In this document: one piece after another, positions 49,568-59,990 of the stretch | Layout: every line of letters begins with the position of its first letter | Position numbering within the stretch: the first letter of the stretch is position 1 | NCBI GenBank assembly: GCA_019400425.1 | Contig: JAFREE010000018.1 | Location: 1-64,000 of the forward strand | From: Hymenochaete sp. R1 | Taxonomy: Eukaryota > Basidiomycota > Agaricomycetes > Hymenochaetales > Hymenochaetaceae | Direction of reading: 5' to 3' | Length of the DNA stretch: 64,000 bases | Translations under genes and position numbers: made by a program | Notes under the pieces: generated by a model | Database searches by the model: none | Seen by the model: only the letters and a program-made list of their open reading frames with translations | Told to the model about the DNA's origin: nothing

Positions 49568-50784
49568 GGTGGATATGAGTGAGAAGATATTCAGCAGCGA
49601 TGCATTTCATACTTTTAACTTTAAGGGCCAGGGTAGCGAAGAGTCGTCATCTGCATCTGTGATCGCCGAAATGAGACATGACCGACACAGAGCTGAGAAA
49701 AAGACTGGAATAGTAGACACGATAAAGCATCACGGCAAGATTGTCTCCGCAGCTGATTGTCGCCCTACTACTGGGCTCAGCATTCCGACCTAATCTTTGA
49801 ATGACAGTGACGTTGACAACGAAAGATGATTAAAATGTTGCTTTTTTTGCGGCATTGATTGATGTAGTGGGAGTGGGTGAACCTTTAAAATAGTATGAGC
49901 AGGTCCAATACAGTGAGGTGGGTCTATTCCGTGCAATATCAGATTTGACGATGAAAAGGTTGATAATGAAAAGCCCACTCACTGAATTTTACTTCCTTCG
50001 CATCAGCCCTTCTATAAGATCAGTAAGGAGTAAAGACGAAGCAGTAGTTCCATTGATAAACAAGAAGAATACTGCGGTTTATTTAGTCGACAAGGCTTCT
50101 CGCATCTCGATCGTCGCTGCTTCTAACTGCTTTTTTTTTCCAGAATTACCAAAACACCTTCGTCACTTTCATCCAATTTCTGAGATGCACAGATTCAGCT
50201 GTTACAGCGATTGCGGAGCCAGTGTCAGTATTGCCGGTGCTCAAGCCTAAGCATCAAGTGTTTATTTCGGGTCAAACGGGACCACGGCCCCACGACGATG
50301 TCTTACGTGAACTTGAAGACGTGTCACCATCGGTAACACAATCGAGGACGATGGTAAAAATGAAGAGACCATAGTTCCTGTAGTTGAGATGGCATATCGA
50401 CGTGCCACTGCCAGAAATCATGAAACAATGTTCAACGTAGATGCACGACGGATAGAGACCAGGACAGCTCCGAGCTCGCGCGACGCGACCCGCAGGACTT
50501 GATCGACGTCGACGCGTCAAATGAGTTCATCTTATTTAGCCACGCTGTCGCTGCTCGTTGTCCATCTTACCTCTCACCATCATCCATGACCATCATCCAG
50601 TGTCTTTCGATGCTATGGCGGCGCATCTCTCGCTCACATCGCCATAATAATAACATTGCATATCTGTCAAGCACATTTCTTGAATAGTCGCGCCAAAGAG
50701 AGGCTCTCAACGCTCTAACACCAAACAAACTTTGGATATGTTAGCTCAAGTGTCTGCACCACCATGACTATTTCCATCCACCAT
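49568..50784. other. intergenic with shared upstream elements
   Basis: The 17-mer TTGATCGACGTCGACGC recurs at 50499-50515 (932 bp upstream of the M6 start). GATGGCATATCGACGTGCCA at 50389-50408 nearly matches an element upstream of M7. No gene. Confidence 0.55.
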
Positions 50785-51240
50785 GATTATTTCCATCCAC
50801 CATGACGACCGCACTACCCGGACATCAATTGCAGTCCACTTTAACCTCACATCCTGCACCACTTGCGGGACCCGTCTCCCTTTTCTGTGAAAGCTTGTCG
50901 TCCCTGCCCCGCCTTCACTCCCGTCTACTCTCTTCTTCTTTGACGTCAACACTATTCCCATCAAAGCGGAGTGTGAAACTTACGCAACCGGTGTATAACT
51001 TCCCAAGATGCGCCGTTGTCTTTTCGCAGACATGTATCATTATGGAATCTGCGGGTATGGAGGGGTACGTGTTTCCGTCGGTGATCTCAACTGATTCTCA
51101 TCGGTATGGAGGAACTTATCCTGAGATACCGACTTCCATCTGTCATTTTGGATGGAACTGCACACAATGTACAGCCTGGGATGCGATACCCGATGCGCCC
51201 CCTTCTACAACATTGGCGTCTTATTTAGAACCGCAGACAT
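50785..51240 (+). pseudogene. decayed partial copy of the USP deubiquitinase gene
   Basis: On the strand opposite to the intact gene at 24,933-28,370, this stretch follows the same order as the USP C-terminal catalytic half. It matches the region around HLNRSIHYG, the Pro/Ser spacer, the VPRVLYRLSAVV segment and the His box. CATTATGGAATCTGCGGGTA corresponds to the H-Y-G-N-H-A-Y codons. The TPTLVCPLGCECTQC segment follows, here PTSICHFGWNCTQC. The His-box region is frameshifted and catalytic residues are lost. No Cys box or N-terminal anchor is present. Homology cannot be followed past about 51,240. Confidence 0.82.
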
Positions 51241-51991
51241 AATCCATATGGAAGCGAATGCACGACTCAAGGAATGCATACTTAACAGGAACGCTATCGT
51301 GGTGTAGATGGGCGAGTGCAGTAAAGTTCAGCTGGAACGGGTGCCTCTCAAAGGGTGAAGACGAAGACTGGGGCCTGGGGTCTGGTTTGGATTTGTGTTT
51401 GAGGTACAGGTGTAAGAAGTGGTCGCAGGACGGGTAGAATAACAGGAAGGTTTGTTAGAGAGATGCTAATGAAATTTTGGCAGGACAAAGCGGGCTCGTC
51501 GACGGCGGTAGACGGGTGCAAGCTCGGGTTTGGGTCAGTCGTAAAGTATGTTGAGTCCGAGAGATGCGAATGCATTACGTCATCCTGAACGATGAGGAAG
51601 GGATGAAACCTGATGCTCTCGGGACAGCACAGGACGACGGCAACAGCTTCAGCTCCGTCCAAGAATATCGTTGACGAATTTGTAGAACTCAGAGCAAGGT
51701 ATATCATTATTGTCCTTCCGAAGCGCTCACCCTCACTCAAATTAAAGGGCGGAAACAATTCGGTATCATGCGCATACGAGTACACAACAATATCATATCA
51801 TAAATATAAATACAATCCACGCAGCTAATCGATCGCTCGCTTCATTGATCAAAATTCGTACCGCTAATAAATAAGAAACTGAGGACTCGAAATAAACCGC
51901 AAACTATAGTAACAGTATATAAAAACCTGGAGACCAGAGGCTCGATTTTCCGAAAGACTTAAGCTACCCCCCAACTTTGAGCCCGAGCGTT
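51241..51991. other. intergenic, no firm gene
   Basis: A minus-strand ORF of 145 codons (51348-51785) shows no recognisable domain; its Pro/Thr-rich end may be chance or further USP decay. Confidence 0.4.
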
Positions 51992-53734
51992 TCAAACTAT
52001 TTCGGATGCGACTGCGATGGATGCACCTGCTAAGTATCCAATGCTTGTAGATTGCGAGTCGTTGCTATCGGAACTAACTTAGCCATAAATCTAAAAGAGA
52101 TGTTGATGACTCGGACATGAACTTACTGATTACCTTCAAGTGCACCGTTGGGCTCGTCAAAATGCATGCTGCTGATTGTAGAGCGATAGGAGCCGACGTT
52201 TGTTCCTTCGTTGACGCCTGCCTCTCCCGCTTCTTTCAGATTGAAGAATATTCGGCTACCAAGGATACACAGGAGTGTCGGGTTTCCGATAGCTACCAAC
52301 AAAGCTTGTACAGTAAACAGTGGCGAGGAACCCATATCCTCTACAATCTCGCATATCGAGCTGATTATAACCCTTTTTTTCAAGATCTGAGTACGGCACA
52401 GAAAAGAGAACGTGAAAGACCCACAAGGCAAAATACACGATTTGGTCCGTTATGAGGACCTTGATGAGCCGTGATCCACGGAACATCCGTAGACGCCAAT
52501 AGTCCACAGCCTTAACCAGGGCCAATACCAAGAGTAGGGAGCCATATGCAACGGGAAAGCTCCTAGATATATAGACAATGAGTCTGCAAGCAAAACATCG
52601 AATCGTTCTACATACCAATCTAAAGCATATAGGAACAGCGGGACAGTGGTCGAAGCACCACACACCGAGATGTTCTTCGCCAAATCGTCACTTTGAACTA
52701 TAGAAAATTAGTAGAAGTATAGCTTAGACAAAGAAAGAAGAGCATACAGTGGGTAGTTGAAGTAGTAAATATCATCAAAAAAACTTTTGCAGCGCCTTCG
52801 AAGCCTAGTAGGCCATAAAGAAAAATCGACATTCTCGCCCCTGCCTTTATTCGGACAAATTTTCAAGGGTAAGAAGAAGCGAAAGCGCACCTTTATCGTA
52901 CAAAGCCAATACTCTAACAGTTAGAACATCTTCCCGGGCCAGTTAGCGCATCCCAGCAAAAGCATATGAAAATCTTACAGTCGATTGTGATGATGGTGAT
53001 AGAGTCTAATGGCGCTGTCAACATGCATACGAAAAGACGATCTGTTTTTCACCTACACGAAATACTAGGCAACCATGTATATAATTTACCTAAGTCTCGT
53101 ATGTTACTTATGCCTCAGATTATTCAGCATTGTAGAACGCACACCTGGGGAGTTGTTAGCCTTTCAAATTAAGTGTAGCAAGAGGCACGCACTCGAAAAG
53201 TGTGATGTGAAGAGAATTCTCTTGAGGGCTCATTAGATCCGATTCAACCATAAGGCTTCTACCAAGGACGACTCACGAAGTATGATCAAGATTGACCCAA
53301 TGATTCCAACATAGCGATTCTCAGATACTCGTAAGCATGACGGGATGAGAAAATCTTTTTAGTCCTCACCAGAAAGTAAACGCCCTTAGTGATCTTGAAA
53401 GGAGTAAACTATTTCAGAAGATGTTAATTGCAATTGAGATGGTGAGTATGCTGATGAATTTACCCAGAAATATTTAACCTGATTGAATGGGTGAAAAATT
53501 AGTGGAATATTGTACAAGTCGTTCACATACCTCTTTGTCGAAAGTACATACTGACACAAATTAGAAAGATCAAGTAAAAGAGGAAATTCACTCACAAGAA
53601 TCGTACAACAAAGCTGTTGCTACTATAGCTGACAGGTAGCCAACAATGTAATTTCCCTTTACCCATTCAGACACCTCAACCGGGGTCAAGGCGACGGTGA
53701 CATCCCGAATGGCAAGGGTAGTATTGAATAGCAT
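51992..53734 (-). CDS. DUF6533-like 7-TM protein, array copy M7
   Basis: Starts MLFNTTLAIRDVTVALTPVE. Exon 1 ends VGYLSAIVATALLYDS; then CTFDKE, VKYFW, FTPFKITKGVYFL and NRYVGIIGSILIIL. Exon 6 (QNSLHITLFE) must use the acceptor after CTCAAG to give its 28 nt. The 2-nt exon is GT at 53143-53144, followed by KLYTWLPSIS. Exon 11 starts at an internal acceptor (R-A-R-M-S-I-F-L-Y). Exon 12 is divergent (QSDDLAKNISVCG). IGNPTLLCILGSRIFFNLKEA, NEGTNVGSYRS and SSMHFDEPN follow, with a Ser-rich tail ending VASEIV. No defect seen. Confidence 0.85.
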
Positions 53735-53770
53735 GGCGGGCATGAGTCTGATATTGAGAAATGAGGCGCT

Positions 53771-53777
53771 TTATATA
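53771..53777 (-). promoter_or_regulatory. TATA box of array copy M7
   Basis: TATATAA on the minus strand (GTATATAAAGCGCC), 37-43 bp before the start codon. Confidence 0.65.
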
Positions 53778-55986
53778 CAAGCAACCGCCTTGATAAAAAT
53801 ACAACCTCGCCATCTGTGAAACCGGTAGAAAATGTGTGACAACCAAACGGCAGGGGCCGAAGCGCTACTAGTGGCGATAAGACTCTTGAATGACTCCGAG
53901 TTTTGGCAGTCGCATTGTGTATATTGAGAGTTCTGTGCATAACATTTAAACCCAATCTTTCCATATCAGCGCTCTTTTCAAAGATCGATGTTGAGTAAGC
54001 ACCTGTGCAGTATCAAAAAAAGTCTGATATGGCGGAAGCTACGGCGCACCTAAGGCGTGAAGGCAGGGTCTGTAGGGTGGAGTTAATGCTTACTGGTAAG
54101 AGAGTAAAATTGTGAAAGGAAACTCACTTGTTTACCATACTCCCGGTCTAGATTATTTGCGGTTTTTCTAAAGAGCATCAGCGATTCAGCAGTCCGTTCA
54201 GGCGACAGACAAGACTATCTTCGATCTGGACTACGGTCGCATCTCGTCAAGAAATTCTGAGTTAATCAGCGCATATTCCATCGACATCTTTAGATCAGTT
54301 CTACCAGCGCCTTCATATCTTGTGTCTCGCTTTTTTTTAGATCCGCAGATTCGGACGGCATATCAGATAACGAGGGTAGCCCGATATCAAGTGTTAATGC
54401 CTTGCGTAAATTTGAAGATATGATGCCAGCTTCGACGCAGAACAGGTGGGTTATAGGTAGGAAACTATTCAGAACAAGATGTAAACTTGAAGATGGCACA
54501 TCGACGTGACAGAAGGACATGGAAGACAGCGGACAAGTTGCATGCTCATGCTCATGGCTGCTTGGGCGACGCGAACGGATTTTGTACTTGATCGACGTCG
54601 ACGCCTAGGACATAGTCTTCGGGATACCCTCACACCTCATCTCATCTCATTTCCTCATTCACACTCCCGAGCTCAACGTGGTCATCGTCACCTCTTTCCC
54701 GCTGTGCAGATGCACCTACTTCTCCTATCTCCGCATTCATATTCTTTATCTTCTTCGGAAACATACTACGAATGTCTACGCTGAAGATAGGATTGGAGAA
54801 TTAGCAAAGACTTCAAGATCGCGAGGATGGACCGAAGACTATGTCCTAGTAGGCGTCTCGACCAACCACTTCTTGGAAGGTCTTCAGAAGTGCACCCAGT
54901 ACACCTACCAAGCAAGCCATGAATAGCTTGAGTACGTTCACCTCGCAATACGCAGCAACGAATTCTGAAGAAAGGCCATCCTTTTCGATTAGAGCCATCC
55001 AAACCCCTCCAACAGCTCCCTCAAATGGTTCATCCATCATGGCGCATACCGCCAGAAACTCAATGCAGTCGGTTTCCCCAAGATCCTCGAGGTACCCTTT
55101 CCACCGTCTTACAAATGCCCGTCTCCTCCTTCAACTTCTTCAAACATACCGTCGACGCCTATCTATGGAACACAACGCCCCGAAGGAGACTTATCGTCTC
55201 ATTCATTGCGTGCCCTCAAGGGAACCCTGCTTATGGAAATTAACATGTGGCTTCATCAATGTCCTTGGTCGGTCCCCGAAGACGAATATGAATGCGACGG
55301 ACGCGCATCCTGGAAAGAAACCACCCGCATGACCACTTGGAAGCGAGTGCGCTCAATGCGCAGGCTACGGTGCACTACTCTGTACGTTTCCTTCTACGAT
55401 ACGGGTAACTCGAACGGAGATGACGGTAGGACCTATATGAGGGTTAAGACGTAGCTCATAGTGGACGACAGTGCCAAGGAACGCGCACTTGAGAGCGCTT
55501 CATAGCTAGGCCATGAGGTGCGCCACTCAATAGTCGCCGTCTGTCTCCCGACCCGACTCCTTAACACTGATTTTGTCGACATGCATTCGCTCTTATTCCC
55601 TATGCTCCCAATTGAACTCGAAAAGAGCTTCATCTCTCATACTTACATAGATCCCCTCTCCTGCTAAACGTACCATACACCCTCTTTTGATCATCCACGC
55701 TTAGGCTTTTGGGGTCAAAGAACAGAGCGGGAACCTCAATTTACAAATATTTGGTTTCCCCCACATACTTTCCCTGGTGTGGACTTCTAAAAATTTCAGT
55801 TGTTTGAACGTGCAGTGAGCCGGGGCGAAGGATTTGTGGCACTCGTACCGCAAACGTTCATGGCAACAATGTTCCGTACATATATATGCTGTCTGAACAA
55901 ATTTATTCAATGAAGACACTTAGGTTACTAATGCATGCAGAAACCTTTCATCGGATTGCAACACCAGGTGTCGGCGCGTGAGCACC
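53778..55986. other. intergenic with shared upstream elements and an unassigned ORF
   Basis: The third identical 17-mer is at 54588-54604 (854 bp upstream of the M7 start), with GATGGCACATCGACGTGACA at 54493-54512. Plus-strand ORFs overlap at 54919-55332 and 55025-55454; none has a domain I recognise, and they could be remnants of a non-array gene. A stretch near 54770-54800 resembles 46860-46890, another trace of a duplicated upstream region. Confidence 0.45.
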
Positions 55987-57742
55987 TCAAATGCCTTCAG
56001 AAGCATCTAAGACGGAAGTAACTATCACAGAACCAACGCCAACGGATACATCCCCTGTTGACCATGAGCCACTACTTCCAGAATGTTACCAGTCAAGATT
56101 GCATCGCAGAGGGTAAGAACTCACCGATCGCCTTCTGTATTAGGCTCGCCGAAATAAATAACACTTGTATTGGAATGATGAGAATCAGCATTTGTTCCTT
56201 CGTTGACGCCTGCCTCCCCAGCTTCCTTCAAGTTGAAGAACATCCGGCTTCCAAGTATGCACAGCAGTAGAGGATTTCCCGCGGCAACTAGCACGTTTTG
56301 TGCTATGGGCACCTCCGAGAACCCAGTCCGGGATAGGATCTCGATGACCGAGCTCATTATGGCGCTTTATTTGAAATAAGAACTGTTCCCCGGAAAACGG
56401 AAATAAGGTACTCACGCAGCGAAGTACATAACTTGGTCCGTTATGAGAACCTTGAAGAGCCGTGAGCCGTGAAAATGCTTTATTCGCCAGAAGTGTATAG
56501 CCTTATATAGGGCCAGTACTAATAGTAAGAAGCCGAATATGGGAGGAATGCCCCTATGCAAAGAAAGTGAGCAGTATCCGCATGGAATGTAATCAAAATA
56601 CCAATCAATAATTATGAAGAATGATGGGATGATAACTGCATCTCCACAGGTCTGAGCGTCCGCTGCTAAAGCAATGACCTTGACTATTGTTGGAAATTCA
56701 ATTATATTCCAGCATAGATCGAATGCAACCGTACTGACCTTCCTTCGCTAACGTTGTATAAATCATGAAAGATGATTTTACAATAGCTTCAAAAACCAGC
56801 AGAGTATAGAGGACGATCGATAAGTTCATCGCTGTTGATCTAAGTTGTTAAACGCCGTTCGGGTGAAGAGATTCAATAACGCACGGTTATGGTACAAAGC
56901 CAAAACCCTGACGATCAAAATATCTGATCACAAAGGTTAGTTCAACATAATGGCGGACTCTAGAAACTTACAATCGATAGTGATGATGGTTATGGAGACT
57001 AGATATTTCTTCAATCAACGAAATGAAGCTCTTATCGATTTCACTCACAAGATATACCAGGTGCCCAGTCAGCCAATTTGCCTTGAGAATGTGACAGCAT
57101 GTGTATGCGTTTTATTCAACTCGATTATTAACGTACGCACACCTAGAGAGGATCATTAGACTTTAAAGACACTATAATATCATAACTTACTCGGATTCTG
57201 TGACATCGAACGAGAACTCTTAAATGATGATCAGCTCGGGCTCAAACTCTTAATAATGCTAACGTACGAAGCATTTCCGAAATCGCTCCGATAATCCCGA
57301 TATAACGATTCTAAAGAACACTCACAATCAGAGGAAAAGGCATGTTCTATCGCTAAGCTCACCATGAAATAGCTGGCCTTGCTCAAGCTGAGTGGACGAG
57401 ACTGATTTGGATCGTGTTTGTGGATGCAACCGTATACCTTTTCTCAACAACGTACCCAGAAATATTGCGCCTAATAGCTGTATGTCAAAACATTATCATT
57501 CATGGGGAACAGCAGAGAAATCTACGCACTTCTTTGTCGAGCGTGCAGACTGGGGTGTGTCAGAGTTCGCCCATTTAGAAACGAAGAAATAGACTATACT
57601 CACCTGCATCATAGAATAGCGCGGAACTTACTGCTATGTTGAGGTAAGTCCCAATGAGGTCTTCTTCAACCCGTGAAGGGACCACAATAGGCGGCACGGT
57701 ACCAGAAATATCTCGAAGAGCAAGAGAATCGTATAGGGACAT
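55987..57742 (-). CDS. DUF6533-like 7-TM protein, array copy M8
   Basis: The most divergent start of the array, MSLYDSLALRDISGTVPPIV. Exon 1 ends GTYLNIAVSSALFYDA; then VCTLDKE, AQYFW, SRPLSLSKASYFM and NRYIGIIGAISEML. The 2-nt exon is GT at 57141-57142 and gives E-C before KLADWAPGIS. Exon 10 ends in C instead of G; exon 11 (MNLSIVLYTLLVFEAIVKSSF) follows in frame. Exon 13 reads GIPPIFGFLLLVLALYKAIHFW. Exon 14 has AGNPLLLCILGSRMFFNLKEA and NEGTNADSHHS, with a tail ending DASEGI. No stops and canonical GT-AG introns suggest it is functional despite the divergence. Confidence 0.82.
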
Positions 57743-57777
57743 GATGGGAGATGTAGGCTGGTATTGACATCACCGTA

Positions 57778-57784
57778 TTTTATA
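57778..57784 (-). promoter_or_regulatory. TATA box of array copy M8
   Basis: ATATAAA on the minus strand within GATATAAAATACGGTG, 36-42 bp before the start codon. Confidence 0.6.
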
Positions 57785-58294
57785 TCATCATAGTTTGGCC
57801 GCGCATTCATCACTCTTGCCTCTTGAGAAGTCCGGGATATGGAAAAAATGCATACCTGAATGAATAGGCGCCACAAACGCCCCCGGCGAGCTCGAGAATG
57901 CTACCGTATGCATTGATCGTTATCTTACGCTTTCGAATTTGATCGTTACACTTCGGTTAACTTGACCTTCATTGACTTGGGTACTGATTCCGATTTCGAT
58001 ACCAACACATGGCATGGCAAGGTTTTGATGGAAGCATTTAGCCGCTGAAGAGAATTTCGGAAGGTCCTAGTACAGTCCACTCACCAGAACTCAGCAGAAT
58101 TAAGTTACAGAAGAAAGTTTGGTATAAAGTTGATTGGGGCGCTTCAAAATGAGAAGTCCTTCGGTCGTTCAGCATGACATGGGTGAGCGACGGAAGCCTC
58201 GGGCGCGGTGGGATAGTTCTTGCATTGATATTCGGGAAGTCATTTTCGGTATCTATATACATAGCAAAGCCGACTTTACTAGTCCGCGGGACGA
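57785..58294. other. intergenic, contains a 38-nt element repeated at 61,463
   Basis: 58196-58233 (GCCTCGGGCGCGGTGGGATA...) matches 61463-61500 at about 30 of 38 positions by eye, in the same orientation. It lies just downstream of the M9 stop. Confidence 0.6.
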
Positions 58295-59990
58295 TTAAAA
58301 CCTGGTGTCGAGCACTGGCCGCAGATCGAAGGTTCTGAAACATTTTGGTCAAAAATTCGCTACAACATGGTAAGAACTCACTCGCCACCCTCAACACCAG
58401 GCTCATAGAAATGTATAATACTTGTGTTGGAATGATCAGAGTCAACATTTAATCCTTCGTCAACACCTGCCTCTCTAGCTTCCATCAAGTTGAAGAACAT
58501 CCGGCTACCGAGGATGCACAGGAGCGTAGGACTTCCTGCAACAGACAAGCAGACATCTTGTACCGAAAGCCGCGACGAAGTTCGCAGATCGGTTAAGATT
58601 GCGCAAATAGAATTTACGATTACTCTTCGTAGAATGAGAAAGAATGAGAACAGCGTTGTTAGGTATAAGTTCAAAACAAACTTACGCTGCAAAGTACATA
58701 ATCTGGTCCGTCAAAAGGACCTGGATCAGCTGTGACCCGTGTAATGCATTTTTGCGCCAATAGCCAACAGCCTTAGCCAGAGAAAGTGCCAAAAGCAGTG
58801 CGCCAAAGCCTATGGGAGTGACCCTGCAAAGGCGGGTAAGTGGGTAGAGTAAGTATTGGGTAAGAGACATACCAATCGATATAAACGAAAAAGTGCGGGA
58901 GAGTATTTGCTATAGCACAGGACGTGGTATCTTTGGCTAAGTTCACGAGTACAACTAATGACAAGTCGCAGAAACTTCAATATGAATAGGGGAGATACGT
59001 ACTGCTCTGTGAATAGTTACCGTAAATTGTCAAAAAGACTTTTACGGCAACTTCAAGACCTAGCAATGTATACAAGGCAATCGACAATCCTCTCCCTGAG
59101 TTCCCTCCAGCGAGTTACATCAAATGGGATTATTTAATGCTCACTTTTGAAATATAGAGCCAAAACTCTGACGACCAGGATATCTAGACAAAGAAATTAG
59201 ACGTTAATATCGAGTTACGTTGAGATCTTACAATCCATAGATATAATCGTCGTTGAGTCTGTCTCTGAACTATCAGCGTACGACAAGAATAAGTATGCTC
59301 CCACATACACGAAACATCAGGTAACCATCTGTACAACTTGCCTAGATATTCACATCGTTCGTTGAGCTTTCAAGCGCATGATATACGCAAAATCGTACAC
59401 CTGTAGTTGTTCATTATCCTTGAAAAGCAGAGAAGTTTATGACCTACTCAGGCAATGAACCGTTCTTAACGGGCCCTGAAAGGACACTTAATCAAACGAT
59501 GAAGTCCGTTGTTCACCAACGCACAGAAAATAGTCAAAATAGATCCAACAATGCCAATATAGCGATTCTATGACTTCCATGAGGATACATTGCTCGGACG
59601 CCACGGTGCCTGACGCACTAAGTAATAAATGATCGTTGGCGTATTGAATGGGGCAGGCTGTTTTTTTCCGTGTCAATGGATTACGAATCAACGAGAGTAC
59701 ATAAAAACATACCCAGAGATATTTTACCTGTAAAAGGCAGATAAAGTTTCAGTGGCGAAGTACACGAGCACTTTCACGTACTTCTTTGTCGAAGGTGCAA
59801 ACTGGAGAAAATAAGAGGATTCCCTTTCTGGGTAGAGCTGGATGTGCTTACGAGAATCGTAGACTAATGCGGATGCTAGCACAACGAAAAAATATACCTC
59901 AGCGGTATCTTCTCTCATCTGTTGGGCCACCACGCTTTGGGGCAGGGTATCGGTGACGTCTCGAAGAGTTATGGTGGAATTAGACATCAT
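58295..59990 (-). CDS. DUF6533-like 7-TM protein, array copy M9
   Basis: Outermost minus-strand copy. Starts MMSNSTITLRDVTDTLPQSV. Exon 1 ends EVYFFVVLASALVYDS; then CTFDKE, VKYLW, PAPFNTPTIIYYL and NRYIGIVGSILTIF. The 2-nt exon is GT at 59399-59400; its donor is gtacga, slightly off the gtRYgt pattern. KLYRWLPDVS follows. Exon 10 ends in A; exon 11 (RRGLSIALYTLLGLEVAVKVF) keeps frame. Exon 13 is VTPIGFGALLLALSLAKAVGYW with IQVLLTDQIMYFAA. Exon 14 has AGSPTLLCILGSRMFFNLMEA, and NEGTN becomes DEGLN. The tail is short (TFDLRPVLDTRF) and unlike other copies. Confidence 0.82.

Noticed and set aside
51348..51785. 145-codon minus-strand ORF
   Set aside because: No domain, next to a pseudogene, Pro/Thr-rich composition; support too weak for a gene call.
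54919..55454. Overlapping plus-strand ORFs that could be one gene
   Set aside because: No frame is clearly better, no splice plan joins them and no family is recognised; mentioned only as an intergenic note.
610..59990. Array genes as STE3-type pheromone receptors
   Set aside because: Exon plan and motifs (E-V-K-Y-F-W, NRY-end helix, ILGSRMFFNLKEA) fit DUF6533, not STE3, and no pheromone precursor (CaaX) gene was seen nearby.
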